A stretch of 64,000 nucleotides of DNA from Bacteroidota bacterium (GCA_028876495.1 JAGWRO010000024.1:1-64000); one strand, 5' to 3'. Counted from the first letter of the stretch, positions 1 through 10,202 are shown. A program made the numbers and translations. Notes: generated from the letters alone by a model not told the origin.

Positions 1-194
1 AAATCCGCCAAAAGGTCGGACAGGCTCCGATCGCTCCGCGCGTTTTTCCGGGCTGGCGCGCAGGCAAAAGCCGTTGGTAAAATAAGTAAGTAGACCGTTG
101 TGGATGTGATTCTGCATTTAATCCGTGGTAATTCGTGTAATCAGTGGAAAAACAAATATGTCTGGCTTCTCCCTCCCGACTATTTGGGATGGTT

Positions 195-405
195 GGGGTG
201 AGGTTTAAAAAAAAATCGGCATATCGAAGGCATGTTTTGCCTTTTCTTTTGTCTTGATACAAAAGAAACAAAAAATCAAGGAAAATCCGATCGCTCCGCG
301 CGTTTTTCCGGGCTGGCGCGCAGGCAAAAGCCGTTTTTAAAATAAGTAAGTAGACCGTTGTGGTTGTGATTCTGCATTTAATCCGTGGTAATTCGTGTAA
401 TCCAT
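195..405. repeat. Dispersed repeat copy B (ggtgaggtttaaaa..atcggcatatcgaaggcatgttttgcc...ccgtggtaattcgtgtaatc)
   Basis: Near-identical to 1236-1474 and to 1-150 (copy A, truncated by the window start); copy B lacks a 24 bp segment (ccaaaaggtcggacaggctccgat) present in the others. Confidence 0.9.
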
Positions 406-521
406 GGCAAAACAAAACTTTATGATTAAGAACAAGGAGACTGATAATGAAATGTAGGGTTGCAAGCAACTTTGGGCTTCGATTTAGACTCTACTTGGTT
501 TTTAAATCTTATTTTTGATAC

Positions 522-989
522 ATGTCTTCACGCTTCTATTTTGACACTTCCATTTTTGGAGGAGTTTTCGATTCAGAATTTGAAGAGGAAACTCTTTTAC
601 TTTTTGAAAAAGTAAAACTTGGGAATATAATATGTGTTTATTCAGACCTGACTGAAAAAGAACTGAGGAATGCACCTATAAATGTTCGAAATTTCTTTCA
701 ACAGTTGGACAACAATTTCCTTGAGCGGATTGAAGTAACTCCCGAAGCTTTCAAACTCGGACAGGCTTATATAGATGCAAACGTGGTTGGCCAGACAAGT
801 CTCGACGATTGCATTCACATTGCAACTGCAACACTTAGTAAGGTTGATATTTTAATAAATTGGAACTTTAAGCATATTGTAAACATCTTTAGAATTCGAG
901 GATATAATTCTGTAAATTTACGATTGGGACATGGAACACTTGAAATACGTTCACCAAAAGATATAGTTGGTTATGAAAACGAAGGATAA
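522..989 (+). CDS. PIN-domain (VapC-like) putative toxin
   Basis: N-terminal RFYFDTSIFGG and central SLDDCIHIATATLSKVDILINWNFKH typical of PIN nucleases. Confidence 0.7.
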   Translation: MSSRFYFDTSIFGGVFDSEFEEETLLLFEKVKLGNIICVYSDLTEKELRNAPINVRNFFQQLDNNFLERIEVTPEAFKLGQAYIDANVVGQTSLDDCIHIATATLSKVDILINWNFKHIVNIFRIRGYNSVNLRLGHGTLEIRSPKDIVGYENEG

Positions 990-1122
990 AAAAATAAAAG
1001 AGTTTGATACGGTTAAAACTTTTCGCGAAATCAAAGAAAAGATTTCAAAAGAAATTCAGGGAATGACTTTTGAGCAATTCAAAGCATATTTAGCAGAAAA
1101 AAACTCTAACCTCTCTTCTTAA
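973..1122 (+). CDS. Small 49-aa protein, putative cognate antitoxin
   Basis: Not in the ORF track (short). ATG at 973 overlaps the PIN ORF by 17 nt; translation MKTKDKKIKEFDTVKTFREIKEKISKEIQGMTFEQFKAYLAEKNSNLSS. Confidence 0.6.
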   Translation: MKTKDKKIKEFDTVKTFREIKEKISKEIQGMTFEQFKAYLAEKNSNLSS

Positions 1123-1235
1123 ACACCGCCTGCACCTTACAGGGGGCTTGAATTGTTATTCTGCATTTAATCCGTGGTAATCAGTGGCAAACATGTCGTT
1201 GGCCGGGAGACAAGCGCAAGTTATCTCTCTCGACT

Positions 1236-1474
1236 GGGGTGAGGTTTAAAAAAAATCGGCATATCGAAGGCATGTTTTGCCTTTTCTTTTGTCTTGATAC
1301 TAAAGAAACAAAAAATCAAGGAAAATCCGCCAAAAGGTCGGACAGGCTCCGATTGCTCCGCGCGTTTTTCCGGGCTGGCGCGCAGGCAAAAGCCGTTGGT
1401 AAAATAAGTAAGTAGACCGTTGTGGTTGTGATTCTGCATTTAATCCGTGGTAATTCGTGTAATCAGTGACAAAA
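1236..1474. repeat. Dispersed repeat copy C
   Basis: Same sequence as copies A and B; ORF 1221..1439 lies inside it and is probably spurious. Confidence 0.9.
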
Positions 1475-1669
1475 AATATCGTTGGCCGGGAGACAAGCGC
1501 AAGTCAGGTGCTGCCTGACTTCTCCCTCCCGACTATTCTGGGAGGGCCGGGGTGAGGCCTTATCTCGCCACATTTTTCTTCTTACAATCCGGGCAATTTT
1601 TACAATCTTTGAATCATTACAATAATGCTATTAATTAAAAGTTTAATCACCTGTTTTTAAAGAACCTCT

Positions 1670-2725
1670 ATGATATCGTACATTGACTGTAAATTAAACC
1701 ACCTCTCCATTCACCACTCAGGCAATAAATTATTGGATGAAAAATACCGGCTATCGGCCAAACCCTTTTCGGTACAGGATGAGACACTTAATCAATTATT
1801 GCTCGATTATTTTTTACGCCCTTTTGAAAAGGTAAATGAGGTGTACCGCCTTTCGCATCCCAGCAACGATTTGCAGTTGAATGAAGTGTATCATTTTGCA
1901 GAGATGATCTTTAACGATCCCGGTGAATTTCATGAGCATTCAAAACAAATAACGAGGCATTTATATGACGTATCCAACCACCCGAGGATAAAATCGGGCG
2001 AAGTATATATTGCCGGTTTTAAAGACGTACAAATAGAAGGTGAACTTTTTGATGCCATTGGTATTTTTAAGTCGGAATCGAAAGAAACTTATTTAAAAGT
2101 ATATCCTGATGAGGAAGGCTACCAGGTAGATTATGAGCAGGAAGCGATCAATATAAAAAAACTGGATAAAGGTTGCCTTATTTTTAATACAGAAAAGGAA
2201 GAAGGCTATAAAGTAGCCGTAATTGATAATACCAATAAAGGCAGCGATACGGTTTACTGGATCGATGAGTTTTTGAAACTAATAGTGAGGAATGATAATT
2301 ATAACCAAACCTATAATGCAATGGGCATCTACAAAAGTTTTGTTACTGAAAAAATGGATGAGTTGTACGACATCAATAAGGCACAGAAAATTGATATGCT
2401 TAACCGCTCGATGAATTACTTTAAAGAAAAAGAAGCCTTTGATATTGACGAGTTTTCCAACGAGGTAATCGGAGACCCGAAAGGAATCAATTCTTTTAAA
2501 GAATACAAACAGCATTATGAGAAGGAATATGAAACCGAAATTGGCGATACTTTCTCTATTTCTCCGCAGGCGATAAAGAAACAAAACAGGAACTATAAGA
2601 GTGTTTTAAAGCTCGACAGGAATTTCCATATTTATATTCATGGCAACAATGAACTGATCACCAAAGGGTTTGATAAGAAAATGAATATGAACTATTACAA
2701 GGTTTATTTCAGGGAAGAGAACTAA
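1670..2725 (+). CDS. Nucleoid-associated protein (NdpA/YejK-like family)
   Basis: 351 aa; overall similarity to 37 kDa nucleoid-associated proteins of Bacteroidota. Confidence 0.7.
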   Translation: MISYIDCKLNHLSIHHSGNKLLDEKYRLSAKPFSVQDETLNQLLLDYFLRPFEKVNEVYRLSHPSNDLQLNEVYHFAEMIFNDPGEFHEHSKQITRHLYDVSNHPRIKSGEVYIAGFKDVQIEGELFDAIGIFKSESKETYLKVYPDEEGYQVDYEQEAINIKKLDKGCLIFNTEKEEGYKVAVIDNTNKGSDTVYWIDEFLKLIVRNDNYNQTYNAMGIYKSFVTEKMDELYDINKAQKIDMLNRSMNYFKEKEAFDIDEFSNEVIGDPKGINSFKEYKQHYEKEYETEIGDTFSISPQAIKKQNRNYKSVLKLDRNFHIYIHGNNELITKGFDKKMNMNYYKVYFREEN

Positions 2726-3059
2726 GGAAAAATTGCATTGATATAACCTGCTTAACCAAAAGAAAAGCTGCTGCGCTGATGGTGGGCGGTGAAGACAATT
2801 GTCACATTGCCGCGCTACTGGTGGGCGGTGAAGACACCGCCCACGGCAGAAGACAACAATGAACTGATCACCAAAGGGTTTGATGAGAAAATGAATATGA
2901 ACTATTACAAGGTTTATTTCAGGGAAGAGAACTAAGGAAAATTGCATTGATATAACCTGCTTAACCAAAAGAAAAGCTGCTGCGCTGATGGTGGGCGGTG
3001 AAGACAATTGTCACATTGCCGCGCTACTGGTGGGCGGTGAAGACACCGCCCACGGCAGA
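2644..3059. repeat. Tandem duplication, ~209 bp unit, containing the last codons of the NdpA-like gene
   Basis: caacaatgaactgatcaccaaagggtttgat... at 2644 and again at 2854; about 2 differences. Confidence 0.95.
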
Positions 3060-3172
3060 GGCTCCGTTTGTGAACAGTGAAGACACCGCCCACGGCAGAA
3101 AGAAAAGCTGTTAACAGGAAGGCCGTGAAAAATGGCAACCAGGCGGGCATTGCTAATGGTCACATTGCTGCG

Positions 3173-3206
3173 CTGCCGTGGGCGGTGAAGACACCGCCCA
3201 CGGCAG
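3173..3206. repeat. Perfect hairpin CTGCCGTGGGCGGTG-AAGA-CACCGCCCACGGCAG
   Basis: 15 bp perfect arms, 4 nt loop, read directly; half-units recur at about 2820-2850, 3030-3060 and 3080-3100. Confidence 0.95.
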
Positions 3207-3351
3207 AAGACACCGCCCACGGATTTGAAATGCACCTGCAACCAGTAAACCAATCAATACTCATTATTTTTATTTTAGATAGCTAAAGCAACTTTAGCGA
3301 AGATCGCGGGAAGGCGCGGGTGCATCTATGAAAAGCCCCGCCCGGGCAACG

Positions 3352-3385
3352 TGATAACTGTCACCGTATACGCTGACTCACATCA
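3352..3385 (+). promoter_or_regulatory. Tandem Crp/Fnr-like sites TGATAACTGTCA (3352) and TGACTCACATCA (3374)
   Basis: Both perfect TGA-N6-TCA, centres 22 bp apart, upstream of CDS 3436. Confidence 0.6.
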
Positions 3386-3435
3386 TTCTTAAAAAGAAAA
3401 TTTTTAATGAAACTTACAGCTTAATAACCCTCGAA

Positions 3436-4164
3436 TTGCTTTTTAAAAGAAATATCAACAAGCAGGAAAGGACAGGAATTCGAAAAGCGCTTCTTATTTG
3501 CGGCATCCTGGCATCACTGCTGTACATCGCAATGAACGTATTTATGCCCATGTTGTACCCGGGATATCATGTAGCCTCTCAAACGGTGAGTGAGTTGTCT
3601 GCCGTTGGCGCTCCTACAAGAACGTTATGGTTTGAACTTGGCATTTTATACACCCTTCTTGTAGCTGCTTTCGGACTGGGTATCCTGCAGTCGGCAGGGG
3701 AAAACCTGTTATTACGTACCCTGGGCATTTTGATGCTGATCAGCGGAATTATTGGCCTGGCATGGTCGCCGATGCACCAGCGCGAAGTAATAGCAGCAGG
3801 TGGCGAAACTTTTACTGACACGTGGCACATTATTATGAACGCCATTACCCTTTTACTTTTAATGTTAATTATTGGTTTCGGCGCAGCAGGCCTTAAAAAG
3901 GGATTCCGCATCTATTCTATTGCCAGTATGGGCATTTTTATTACGTTCGGCATTTTGACCAGTTTGGAAGCTCCCGGCATCACCACCAACATGGCTACGC
4001 CCATGATTGGCGTGTGGGAGCGCATCAATATCGGAACGTACATGATCTGGATGATCGTGTTGGCGGTACTTTTAATGAAAAGAGAACGTACAGCTTTATT
4101 AGCTACAACAAAAAAGAATACGCAGAAAACGAAAGCAGCTATTGATGAGCAACGGCTAAAATGA
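3436..4164 (+). CDS. DUF998-family integral membrane protein
   Basis: Multiple TM helices; LYPGYHVASQTVSELSAVGAPTR motif; TTG start. Confidence 0.7.
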   Translation: MLFKRNINKQERTGIRKALLICGILASLLYIAMNVFMPMLYPGYHVASQTVSELSAVGAPTRTLWFELGILYTLLVAAFGLGILQSAGENLLLRTLGILMLISGIIGLAWSPMHQREVIAAGGETFTDTWHIIMNAITLLLLMLIIGFGAAGLKKGFRIYSIASMGIFITFGILTSLEAPGITTNMATPMIGVWERINIGTYMIWMIVLAVLLMKRERTALLATTKKNTQKTKAAIDEQRLK

Positions 4165-4227
4165 AAATACAGATTTGTATTTTTTCACTTTTAAATATCA
4201 ATGTAAGTGTATTCAATAAAACAGAAG

Positions 4228-5106
4228 TTAACGGGCTTTTAAGTATCCCAGCAAACCAAGCCAATCGCCAAATCTTTCTATCCATGTATCAGTAGGGATA
4301 TTTTGTTGGTGCATGCCAAAGCCATGCCCTCCTTTTTGATACATATGCAATTCTGCAGGTTTTTTTGCAGCCAGCCACTTTGAATACAGTGCAACACTAT
4401 GCGGAGCCAGTCCTAAATCATCATCTGTAGCAGCAGCAATAAATATCGGTGGTGCATCGCCAGGTACTGTGCCCTGTAATGAGGGTGGCATATAGGCATA
4501 AACAGATCCCACAAAATCAGGACGGTTTTCAGGCGTATAATTAAAAGCGGATGATGCCGCAACAGTGCCCCCGGCAGAGAACCCGATAATACCAATCCGG
4601 TTGGGGTCTACACCATATTCGGCCGCATGGGTGCGCACATATTCGATGGCCTTTCTGCCGTCTGCAATGCTTAAAGGAATAATGGGAGTAACCTTATCAA
4701 CAAAATCGCTTTTTTTCATATTCTCACCCAGTTCTTTACCGGGATTATCTGTTAAACTCTGGCCTAACCTGTACTTCAACAAAAAAACAGTAACGCCTTT
4801 TTGGTTTAGCCATTGCGCTACCTCTGTACCTTCGTGCACTGCTGCTAAAATGTAAAAGCCACCACCGGGGCAAACAATTATAGCCGTTCCGGTAGATTGG
4901 GAAGGGTCTGCAGGATAGACCGTTAACGTTGGATGCGATACATTATAGATGAGCGCATCTTTACTGCCTGCATGATACACTTCTTCGTTATACGTCCAGC
5001 TTTCGGAACCCGGTGCATTACCATTGTACAATTGAATTACTTTTTGCTGGGCCTGTACCCCTAAAGTGAAAACGAGTAAGCAGGCAGTTATTATTCTTTT
5101 GAGCAT
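4228..5106 (-). CDS. Secreted alpha/beta hydrolase (acetyl-xylan-esterase/lipase-like)
   Basis: Signal peptide, VCPGGGFYILA and GFSAGG nucleophile elbow, C-terminal HGFGMH. Confidence 0.85.
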   Translation of the reverse strand: MLKRIITACLLVFTLGVQAQQKVIQLYNGNAPGSESWTYNEEVYHAGSKDALIYNVSHPTLTVYPADPSQSTGTAIIVCPGGGFYILAAVHEGTEVAQWLNQKGVTVFLLKYRLGQSLTDNPGKELGENMKKSDFVDKVTPIIPLSIADGRKAIEYVRTHAAEYGVDPNRIGIIGFSAGGTVAASSAFNYTPENRPDFVGSVYAYMPPSLQGTVPGDAPPIFIAAATDDDLGLAPHSVALYSKWLAAKKPAELHMYQKGGHGFGMHQQNIPTDTWIERFGDWLGLLGYLKAR

Positions 5107-5266
5107 GTGGTGTATTTTTTATTAAAAATAAGTATTTCAATTTTATTTAATTAAATGAAATCCTAAAGGCAGTTCGATAAATCAGCTCACCAGCAAACCC
5201 TCCCTTTAAAAAATACAAATCCGGGTTATTGGTTGGTTTACTACGTTAATCCTCCAGCAATCAAAT

Positions 5267-5331
5267 TGATAACCGTCATTGCTTTTACTAATAATAATCA
5301 TTGCCGAGGGAAGAACAGGTAAATAGCTTTG
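5267..5331 (+). promoter_or_regulatory. Tandem Crp/Fnr-like sites TGATAACCGTCA (5267) and TAATAATAATCA (5289) with -7 box TAGCTTTG (5324-5331)
   Basis: Centres 22 bp apart; proximal centre 33 bp from the -7 centre. Confidence 0.6.
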
Positions 5332-5394
5332 ATACTACAAAAAGGGATGTGGTAAATCAAAATAAATGATAGCAACCTGTTTTTTAAAAAGCGA

Positions 5395-5793
5395 ATGATG
5401 AATACAACCATTGCAGGATATTACGTAGATGAATTAGCACATTGGATGCGCCTGATAGGATTTTACAATCGTGAAATAACTGAGTTTGGGCATAAACTGG
5501 CTGAAGTGATCCAAAGGAATACCATACCTCATATTGCCGAAAAGGTGGAAGCGCAGCAAAGTAGCCTGGATAAAGTGTCGGAAAAATTTGGAACGCTGTA
5601 TACACTCATCGAAAAACAACATGCCGTGCTTAAAAAAGATCATGCGCTGATTGATAATTCGCTGATTGATGAGGATACCAATGAAAGGCAAAATGAATTG
5701 AGGCAACAGATGGAACAGGCAGAAAAATTGTACCTGGAGGTAAAATATGGCTGCTATCATTTTTTATCAGAAACCCTTAAGAAACAAAAATAA
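5395..5793 (+). CDS. Hypothetical helical protein
   Basis: 132 aa, first gene of an apparent co-directional operon. Confidence 0.7.
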   Translation: MMNTTIAGYYVDELAHWMRLIGFYNREITEFGHKLAEVIQRNTIPHIAEKVEAQQSSLDKVSEKFGTLYTLIEKQHAVLKKDHALIDNSLIDEDTNERQNELRQQMEQAEKLYLEVKYGCYHFLSETLKKQK

Positions 5794-5882
5794 CCGGGAA
5801 CCTGTTTATCCATAGAATTTAGAAAGCAGAGGAATTGAGATTATTACATCAATATTTTAGAAATCTATTAAACAACCATGTC

Positions 5883-7037
5883 ATGAAACGAATAAATGAA
5901 AAAAACTTAAAAGAACTGGCAGCAGTTCATGGTTTGCATTGCATATCTGTTTTTATTCCTACGCATATTTCGGGCGATAAAGGTCTCAGGGAAGGGGATG
6001 CTTTATTACTCAAAAATGAATTAAAGGACATAAAAAGGAAATTAGCCGCGAGAGGATTGGCTCAACCCGGGCTTGATGAATGGGTGAAGCCCATACAAAA
6101 CCTGGTAGATGACACTGAATTTTGGAGTCGCCAGGAAGGCGGGCTGGCCTTATTTATTTCAGACAACCTATTCAAAAAATATGAACTGGACATAAACTTT
6201 GAACCCTATAATTATGTTTCAACTGAGTTCTATATTAAGCCTTTATTTTCGGCCCTGGCAACCAATCAAGATTTCTTTCTGCTAACCCTTGAACTGGAAG
6301 AGGTAAGACTACATAAAGGCACTGAAGCCGGTTTGCAGGAGATCGATATTACTGAAATGGTACCAACAAGATTAGAAGAGGTAGTGGGTTCGGATTATGA
6401 GCAAAAATCCTCGCAGTTCAAAAGCCAACAGAAGGGGCATGGGTATTCTGTGTATTACGGTCATGGAGAAGGGAAAGATGAAAATAAAACAGAGATCAAC
6501 AAGTACCTGAGAGAAGTAGATAAAAGCATAACAAAATTGCTGAAGAATGAAAAGGTGCCGCTTGTGGTGGCAGGAGTTGACTACCTGGTTTCTGCCTACC
6601 GTGAAGTTAACTCGCTCGATAACTTATACGAAAGGCATATACCGGGTAATCCCAAACTTCTGGGTTTAGAGTCTTTACACAAACGGGCGCTGGATTTGCT
6701 GCAACCTTATTTTAATAAAACAAAAAAAGAAAAAACGGAATCCTACAGGCAATTCCAGGGTACACCCAAAACGGCTAACAACATTGATGATATTGTGCCC
6801 GAAGCCATGCATGGCAAAATAGACACTTTATTCATGTTGAAGAACCAGGATGTTTTTGGAATGGTTGATGAAGTGAGCGACCAGGTTGAATACAAAGAAG
6901 GAGCTGAATTAGCAGAAGTATCACTCTTTAACCTGGCCGCTAAAGAAGCATTCCTGCATGGTGGAAACGTGTATTTGGTGGAACAGGAAGAAATGCCTGA
7001 CGGGTTTTCAATCATCAACGCCTTATATCGCTATTAA
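5883..7037 (+). CDS. Archaeo-eukaryotic release-factor-like (BaeRF) protein
   Basis: CISVFIPTH start, C-terminal GGNVYLVEQEEMPDGFSIINALYRY typical of BaeRF proteins; start reassigned from 5835 to the ATG at 5883. Confidence 0.65.
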   Translation: MKRINEKNLKELAAVHGLHCISVFIPTHISGDKGLREGDALLLKNELKDIKRKLAARGLAQPGLDEWVKPIQNLVDDTEFWSRQEGGLALFISDNLFKKYELDINFEPYNYVSTEFYIKPLFSALATNQDFFLLTLELEEVRLHKGTEAGLQEIDITEMVPTRLEEVVGSDYEQKSSQFKSQQKGHGYSVYYGHGEGKDENKTEINKYLREVDKSITKLLKNEKVPLVVAGVDYLVSAYREVNSLDNLYERHIPGNPKLLGLESLHKRALDLLQPYFNKTKKEKTESYRQFQGTPKTANNIDDIVPEAMHGKIDTLFMLKNQDVFGMVDEVSDQVEYKEGAELAEVSLFNLAAKEAFLHGGNVYLVEQEEMPDGFSIINALYRY

Positions 7038-7118
7038 GCTGATTTTAGTAAATGAAGGATAAAAAGAGCATGAAAAGAAAGGATTTATAAATATTTTAAA
7101 CCAATAAAATAGTGAATT

Positions 7119-7391
7119 ATGAAACTGGAAACCAGTTGCCAAAGTTGCGGTATGCCATTGGATAATCCGGATCTGCAGGGTACAGAAAAAGATGGTAGTA
7201 AAAGCGATGAATATTGCAAATATTGCTACCGTAATGGAGCTTTCACTAACCCCAATATGACTTTAAAAGAAATGACCTCATCGGTTATTACTCAAATGGA
7301 AAAACTGAACCTGGATCCAAAAACAATTGATATGGCAGTAAGCGCTTTACCTAACTTAAAAAGATGGAAAGCTTCTGCAGTCGTTTTTTGA
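7119..7391 (+). CDS. Putative zinc-ribbon protein
   Basis: CQSCGMPL...EYCKYCYRNGAFTNP. Confidence 0.75.
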   Translation: MKLETSCQSCGMPLDNPDLQGTEKDGSKSDEYCKYCYRNGAFTNPNMTLKEMTSSVITQMEKLNLDPKTIDMAVSALPNLKRWKASAVVF

Positions 7392-7464
7392 TGACCTTAA
7401 AAAAATACCTGCTCCATCAGTATTTATTACCGACCTGAGATTTTCTCAGTACAAATTTTATATT

Positions 7465-8493
7465 ATGCTGTTACCAATTAAATCATCCGGCAAGCTTAGA
7501 ATACAAGACAAAAGCGAAATTGTACTTGCAGGGGATGTTGGTGCCACCAAAACCAACCTTGCTCTTTTTAAGAGTAAGGGCAATACTATGGTTTCTATAG
7601 CCAAAAAAGAATTCGTATCAAAAGAATATAAAAATATTACAGAGATGATTGGGGTCTTTCTAAAAGAAGCACCGGTTCCGGATTATTTTTGTTTTGGGGT
7701 AGCCGGTCCCGTTATGAATGGGCGGGCCAAACTTTCCAACCTTTTATGGGATATAGATAGCCGCCAACTGGCAAGGCATTTTAAAATAAAAAAAGTAAAG
7801 CTGATTAATGACCTGGAAGCTAATGCGTATGGGTTGGCCATGTTGAATCAAAAAGATGTGACCTCCGTTCATTCCGTTAAAAATGCTGAAAAGGGTAATG
7901 TGGCATTACTCTCACCCGGTACTGGTTTGGGTGAAGCAGGAATGTATTGGGACGGCGAATATTATCATCCGTTCGCAACGGAAGGCGGGCACTGTGACTT
8001 TGCGCCGCGCAATGAATTTGATTTTGAATTGTATAATTTTTTGAAGAAAAAATTTGTGCACGTTAGCTGGGAACGACTGATTTGCGGACCGGGTATCGTT
8101 AACATTTATCATTTTCTCCGGGATATAAAAAAACGCAAAGAACCGGAATGGCTGATAAAAAAAATGAAAGAGGGTGACGCTGCGGCAATTATCAGTCAGC
8201 ATGTTGACAAAAGCGCCATTTGTAAAGAAACCATGGAGCATTTTATTCGTTACCTCGCCTACGAGTCGGCCAATATTGTTTTAAAATTTAAAGCAACCGG
8301 CGGACTTTTTATCGGTGGTGGAATTGCCCCAAAAATTATTTCGTTATTTAAAGAAAATAATTTCTACGATTCCTTTTGCCAGAGTGGGCGGCTCAATTAT
8401 TTGTTGGAGAAGGTTCCGATAAAAATTATATTAAATGAAGAAACTGCATTGCTGGGAGCTGCATGGTATGGGTCTAAGAATCTTGCACTGTGA
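7465..8493 (+). CDS. glk: Glucokinase
   Basis: LAGDVGATKTNLALF, FGVAGPV, INDLEANAYG, GTGLGEA, EGGHCDFAPR. Confidence 0.85.
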   Translation: MLLPIKSSGKLRIQDKSEIVLAGDVGATKTNLALFKSKGNTMVSIAKKEFVSKEYKNITEMIGVFLKEAPVPDYFCFGVAGPVMNGRAKLSNLLWDIDSRQLARHFKIKKVKLINDLEANAYGLAMLNQKDVTSVHSVKNAEKGNVALLSPGTGLGEAGMYWDGEYYHPFATEGGHCDFAPRNEFDFELYNFLKKKFVHVSWERLICGPGIVNIYHFLRDIKKRKEPEWLIKKMKEGDAAAIISQHVDKSAICKETMEHFIRYLAYESANIVLKFKATGGLFIGGGIAPKIISLFKENNFYDSFCQSGRLNYLLEKVPIKIILNEETALLGAAWYGSKNLAL

Positions 8494-8545
8494 CGCTATC
8501 AAAAGTGATCAATAAATGGAAACCAAATTTTGACAGAATCTAATA

Positions 8546-9511
8546 ATGAAAAATGATCCATTAGTTATCGGTTTAACCGGAGATGTAATGATTGGAAGAA
8601 CAGTTGATTCCAGTATCTCCCGGGAGGGTTACCGGTATGTATGGGGAAACGTGCTGCCGTTACTTCGTAGTACAGATATGAACCTCGTGAACCTGGAAAC
8701 CACTTTGACCAACAGCAATAAAATGGTTACCAAAACATTCAACTTTAAAGCTTCGCCTGATAAAATTAAATGCCTTAAAGACGCGAATGTAACGGTCGCC
8801 AACCTTGCCAATAATCACATATTGGATTATTCGGAAGAAGGCTTAATAGAAACCATTCAAACATTAAAGAAGGCAGGCATAGAATATGTGGGTGCAGGTA
8901 TGAATGATAAAGAAGCTTCCAAACCTGTCATACTAACCAGGAAGAATATTAAAATTGGGATATTGGGATTTACGGATAATGAACCCACATGGAAAGCCGG
9001 TGCTGCCAAAAGTGGAATTAATTATATCAATGTTTCAAGTGAAGATGACCGAAAGAGCGCGTTATTGAGCATTGCTCAACTAAAAAAAGAGGCAGACCTT
9101 GTGATAACCAGTATTCATTGGGGGCCGAATATGAAAGAATTTCCGGAAAAGAACTTCATTGATTTTGCTCATCAAATGATTGATAACGGCGCGGGTATTA
9201 TTCACGGACATAGTGCCCATAATTTCCAGGGCATTGAAGTGTATGACCATAAATTGATCCTGTATGATACAGGAGATTTTGTGGATGACTACAGGTTTGA
9301 TCCGGTATTCAGAAATAACCATTCCTTTTTCTTTCGTGTTGAAGCGGATGAAAAAGGGGTGACTAAATTGAAGCTTTTCCCTGTCCTGATTTCTGATTAC
9401 CAGGTAAATTTAGCAACTAAGGATGCTAAATGGAGTTTACAGCGAATGCAACATTTATCAGGAAAATTTGGGACAACGATTACTGAAGCGGGGGAAATAG
9501 TATTAAGATAA
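8546..9511 (+). CDS. CapA/PgsA-family metallophosphatase-like protein
   Basis: GDVMIGR...NLETTLT...NLANNHILDY...HWGPN...GHSAHNFQGIE. Confidence 0.85.
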   Translation: MKNDPLVIGLTGDVMIGRTVDSSISREGYRYVWGNVLPLLRSTDMNLVNLETTLTNSNKMVTKTFNFKASPDKIKCLKDANVTVANLANNHILDYSEEGLIETIQTLKKAGIEYVGAGMNDKEASKPVILTRKNIKIGILGFTDNEPTWKAGAAKSGINYINVSSEDDRKSALLSIAQLKKEADLVITSIHWGPNMKEFPEKNFIDFAHQMIDNGAGIIHGHSAHNFQGIEVYDHKLILYDTGDFVDDYRFDPVFRNNHSFFFRVEADEKGVTKLKLFPVLISDYQVNLATKDAKWSLQRMQHLSGKFGTTITEAGEIVLR

Positions 9512-9548
9512 TCAATTCATCATTTTCGAACAATATAAATAATACGCC

Positions 9549-10202
9549 ATGTTTACAGATAGAAAAGATGCTGCCCTGAAATTGGCAAAAGCACTTGAAA
9601 AATACAAAGATAAAAACGCAGTAGTATTGGGCATCCCCAGAGGCGGCGCCGAAACCGCCTATTATGTAGCGCTTCATTTGAATGCCGAACTTTCCTTATT
9701 GGTTTCACGTAAACTGGGCCATCCTGCCAACCCGGAATATGCGTTTGGCGCCATTGCAGAAGATGGAAGTATCTACTTAAACCCTTCTTCAAGCGGGCAA
9801 CTTTCAGATGAAACGATTCAAGAGGTAGTGGACGAACAAAAAAAAGAGATTGTCCGCAGGATAACCATTTTACGGCAAGGAAAACCATTGCCGGAATTAA
9901 AAGGGAGAACGGTGATCCTCGTGGATGATGGCATCGCAACAGGTGCCACCCTTTTTGCCGCAATAGAAATGTGTAAAAAAAGAAAGGCAGGAAAGTTAAT
10001 TGTAGCGGCACCGGTTTCCGGTTATGAAATGGAAGAGGAACTGGCTGACATAGTGGATGAAGTGGTAATCCTGGAAAAACCCGGCGATTACTATGCTGTT
10101 TCACAAGCCTATTTGTCATTCTATAACCTTACCGATGAAGATGCCTTAAAATTTATGCAACGTTGGGAAAAGGAAAAAAACGTTATAAAAGAGTCCCCTT
10201 AA
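9549..10202 (+). CDS. Phosphoribosyltransferase-domain protein
   Basis: VLGIPRGGAETAYYVA, PRPP loop VILVDDGIATGAT. Confidence 0.85.
   Translation: MFTDRKDAALKLAKALEKYKDKNAVVLGIPRGGAETAYYVALHLNAELSLLVSRKLGHPANPEYAFGAIAEDGSIYLNPSSSGQLSDETIQEVVDEQKKEIVRRITILRQGKPLPELKGRTVILVDDGIATGATLFAAIEMCKKRKAGKLIVAAPVSGYEMEEELADIVDEVVILEKPGDYYAVSQAYLSFYNLTDEDALKFMQRWEKEKNVIKESP

Noticed and set aside
1221-1439. 72-aa ORF (FCLRASPEKRAEQSEPVRPFGG...)
   Set aside because: Lies entirely in a dispersed repeat; likely spurious translation
2644-3059. CRISPR-like array
   Set aside because: Only two long units, includes coding sequence, no short repeat/spacer regularity or cas genes
8482-8515. TGACGCTATCA near the glk stop as a further site
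   Set aside because: Spacer is 5 nt, not 6, and it overlaps the stop codon
9553-10119. 188-aa antisense ORF opposite the phosphoribosyltransferase gene
   Set aside because: Overlaps a well-supported CDS; low-complexity composition without recognisable domain
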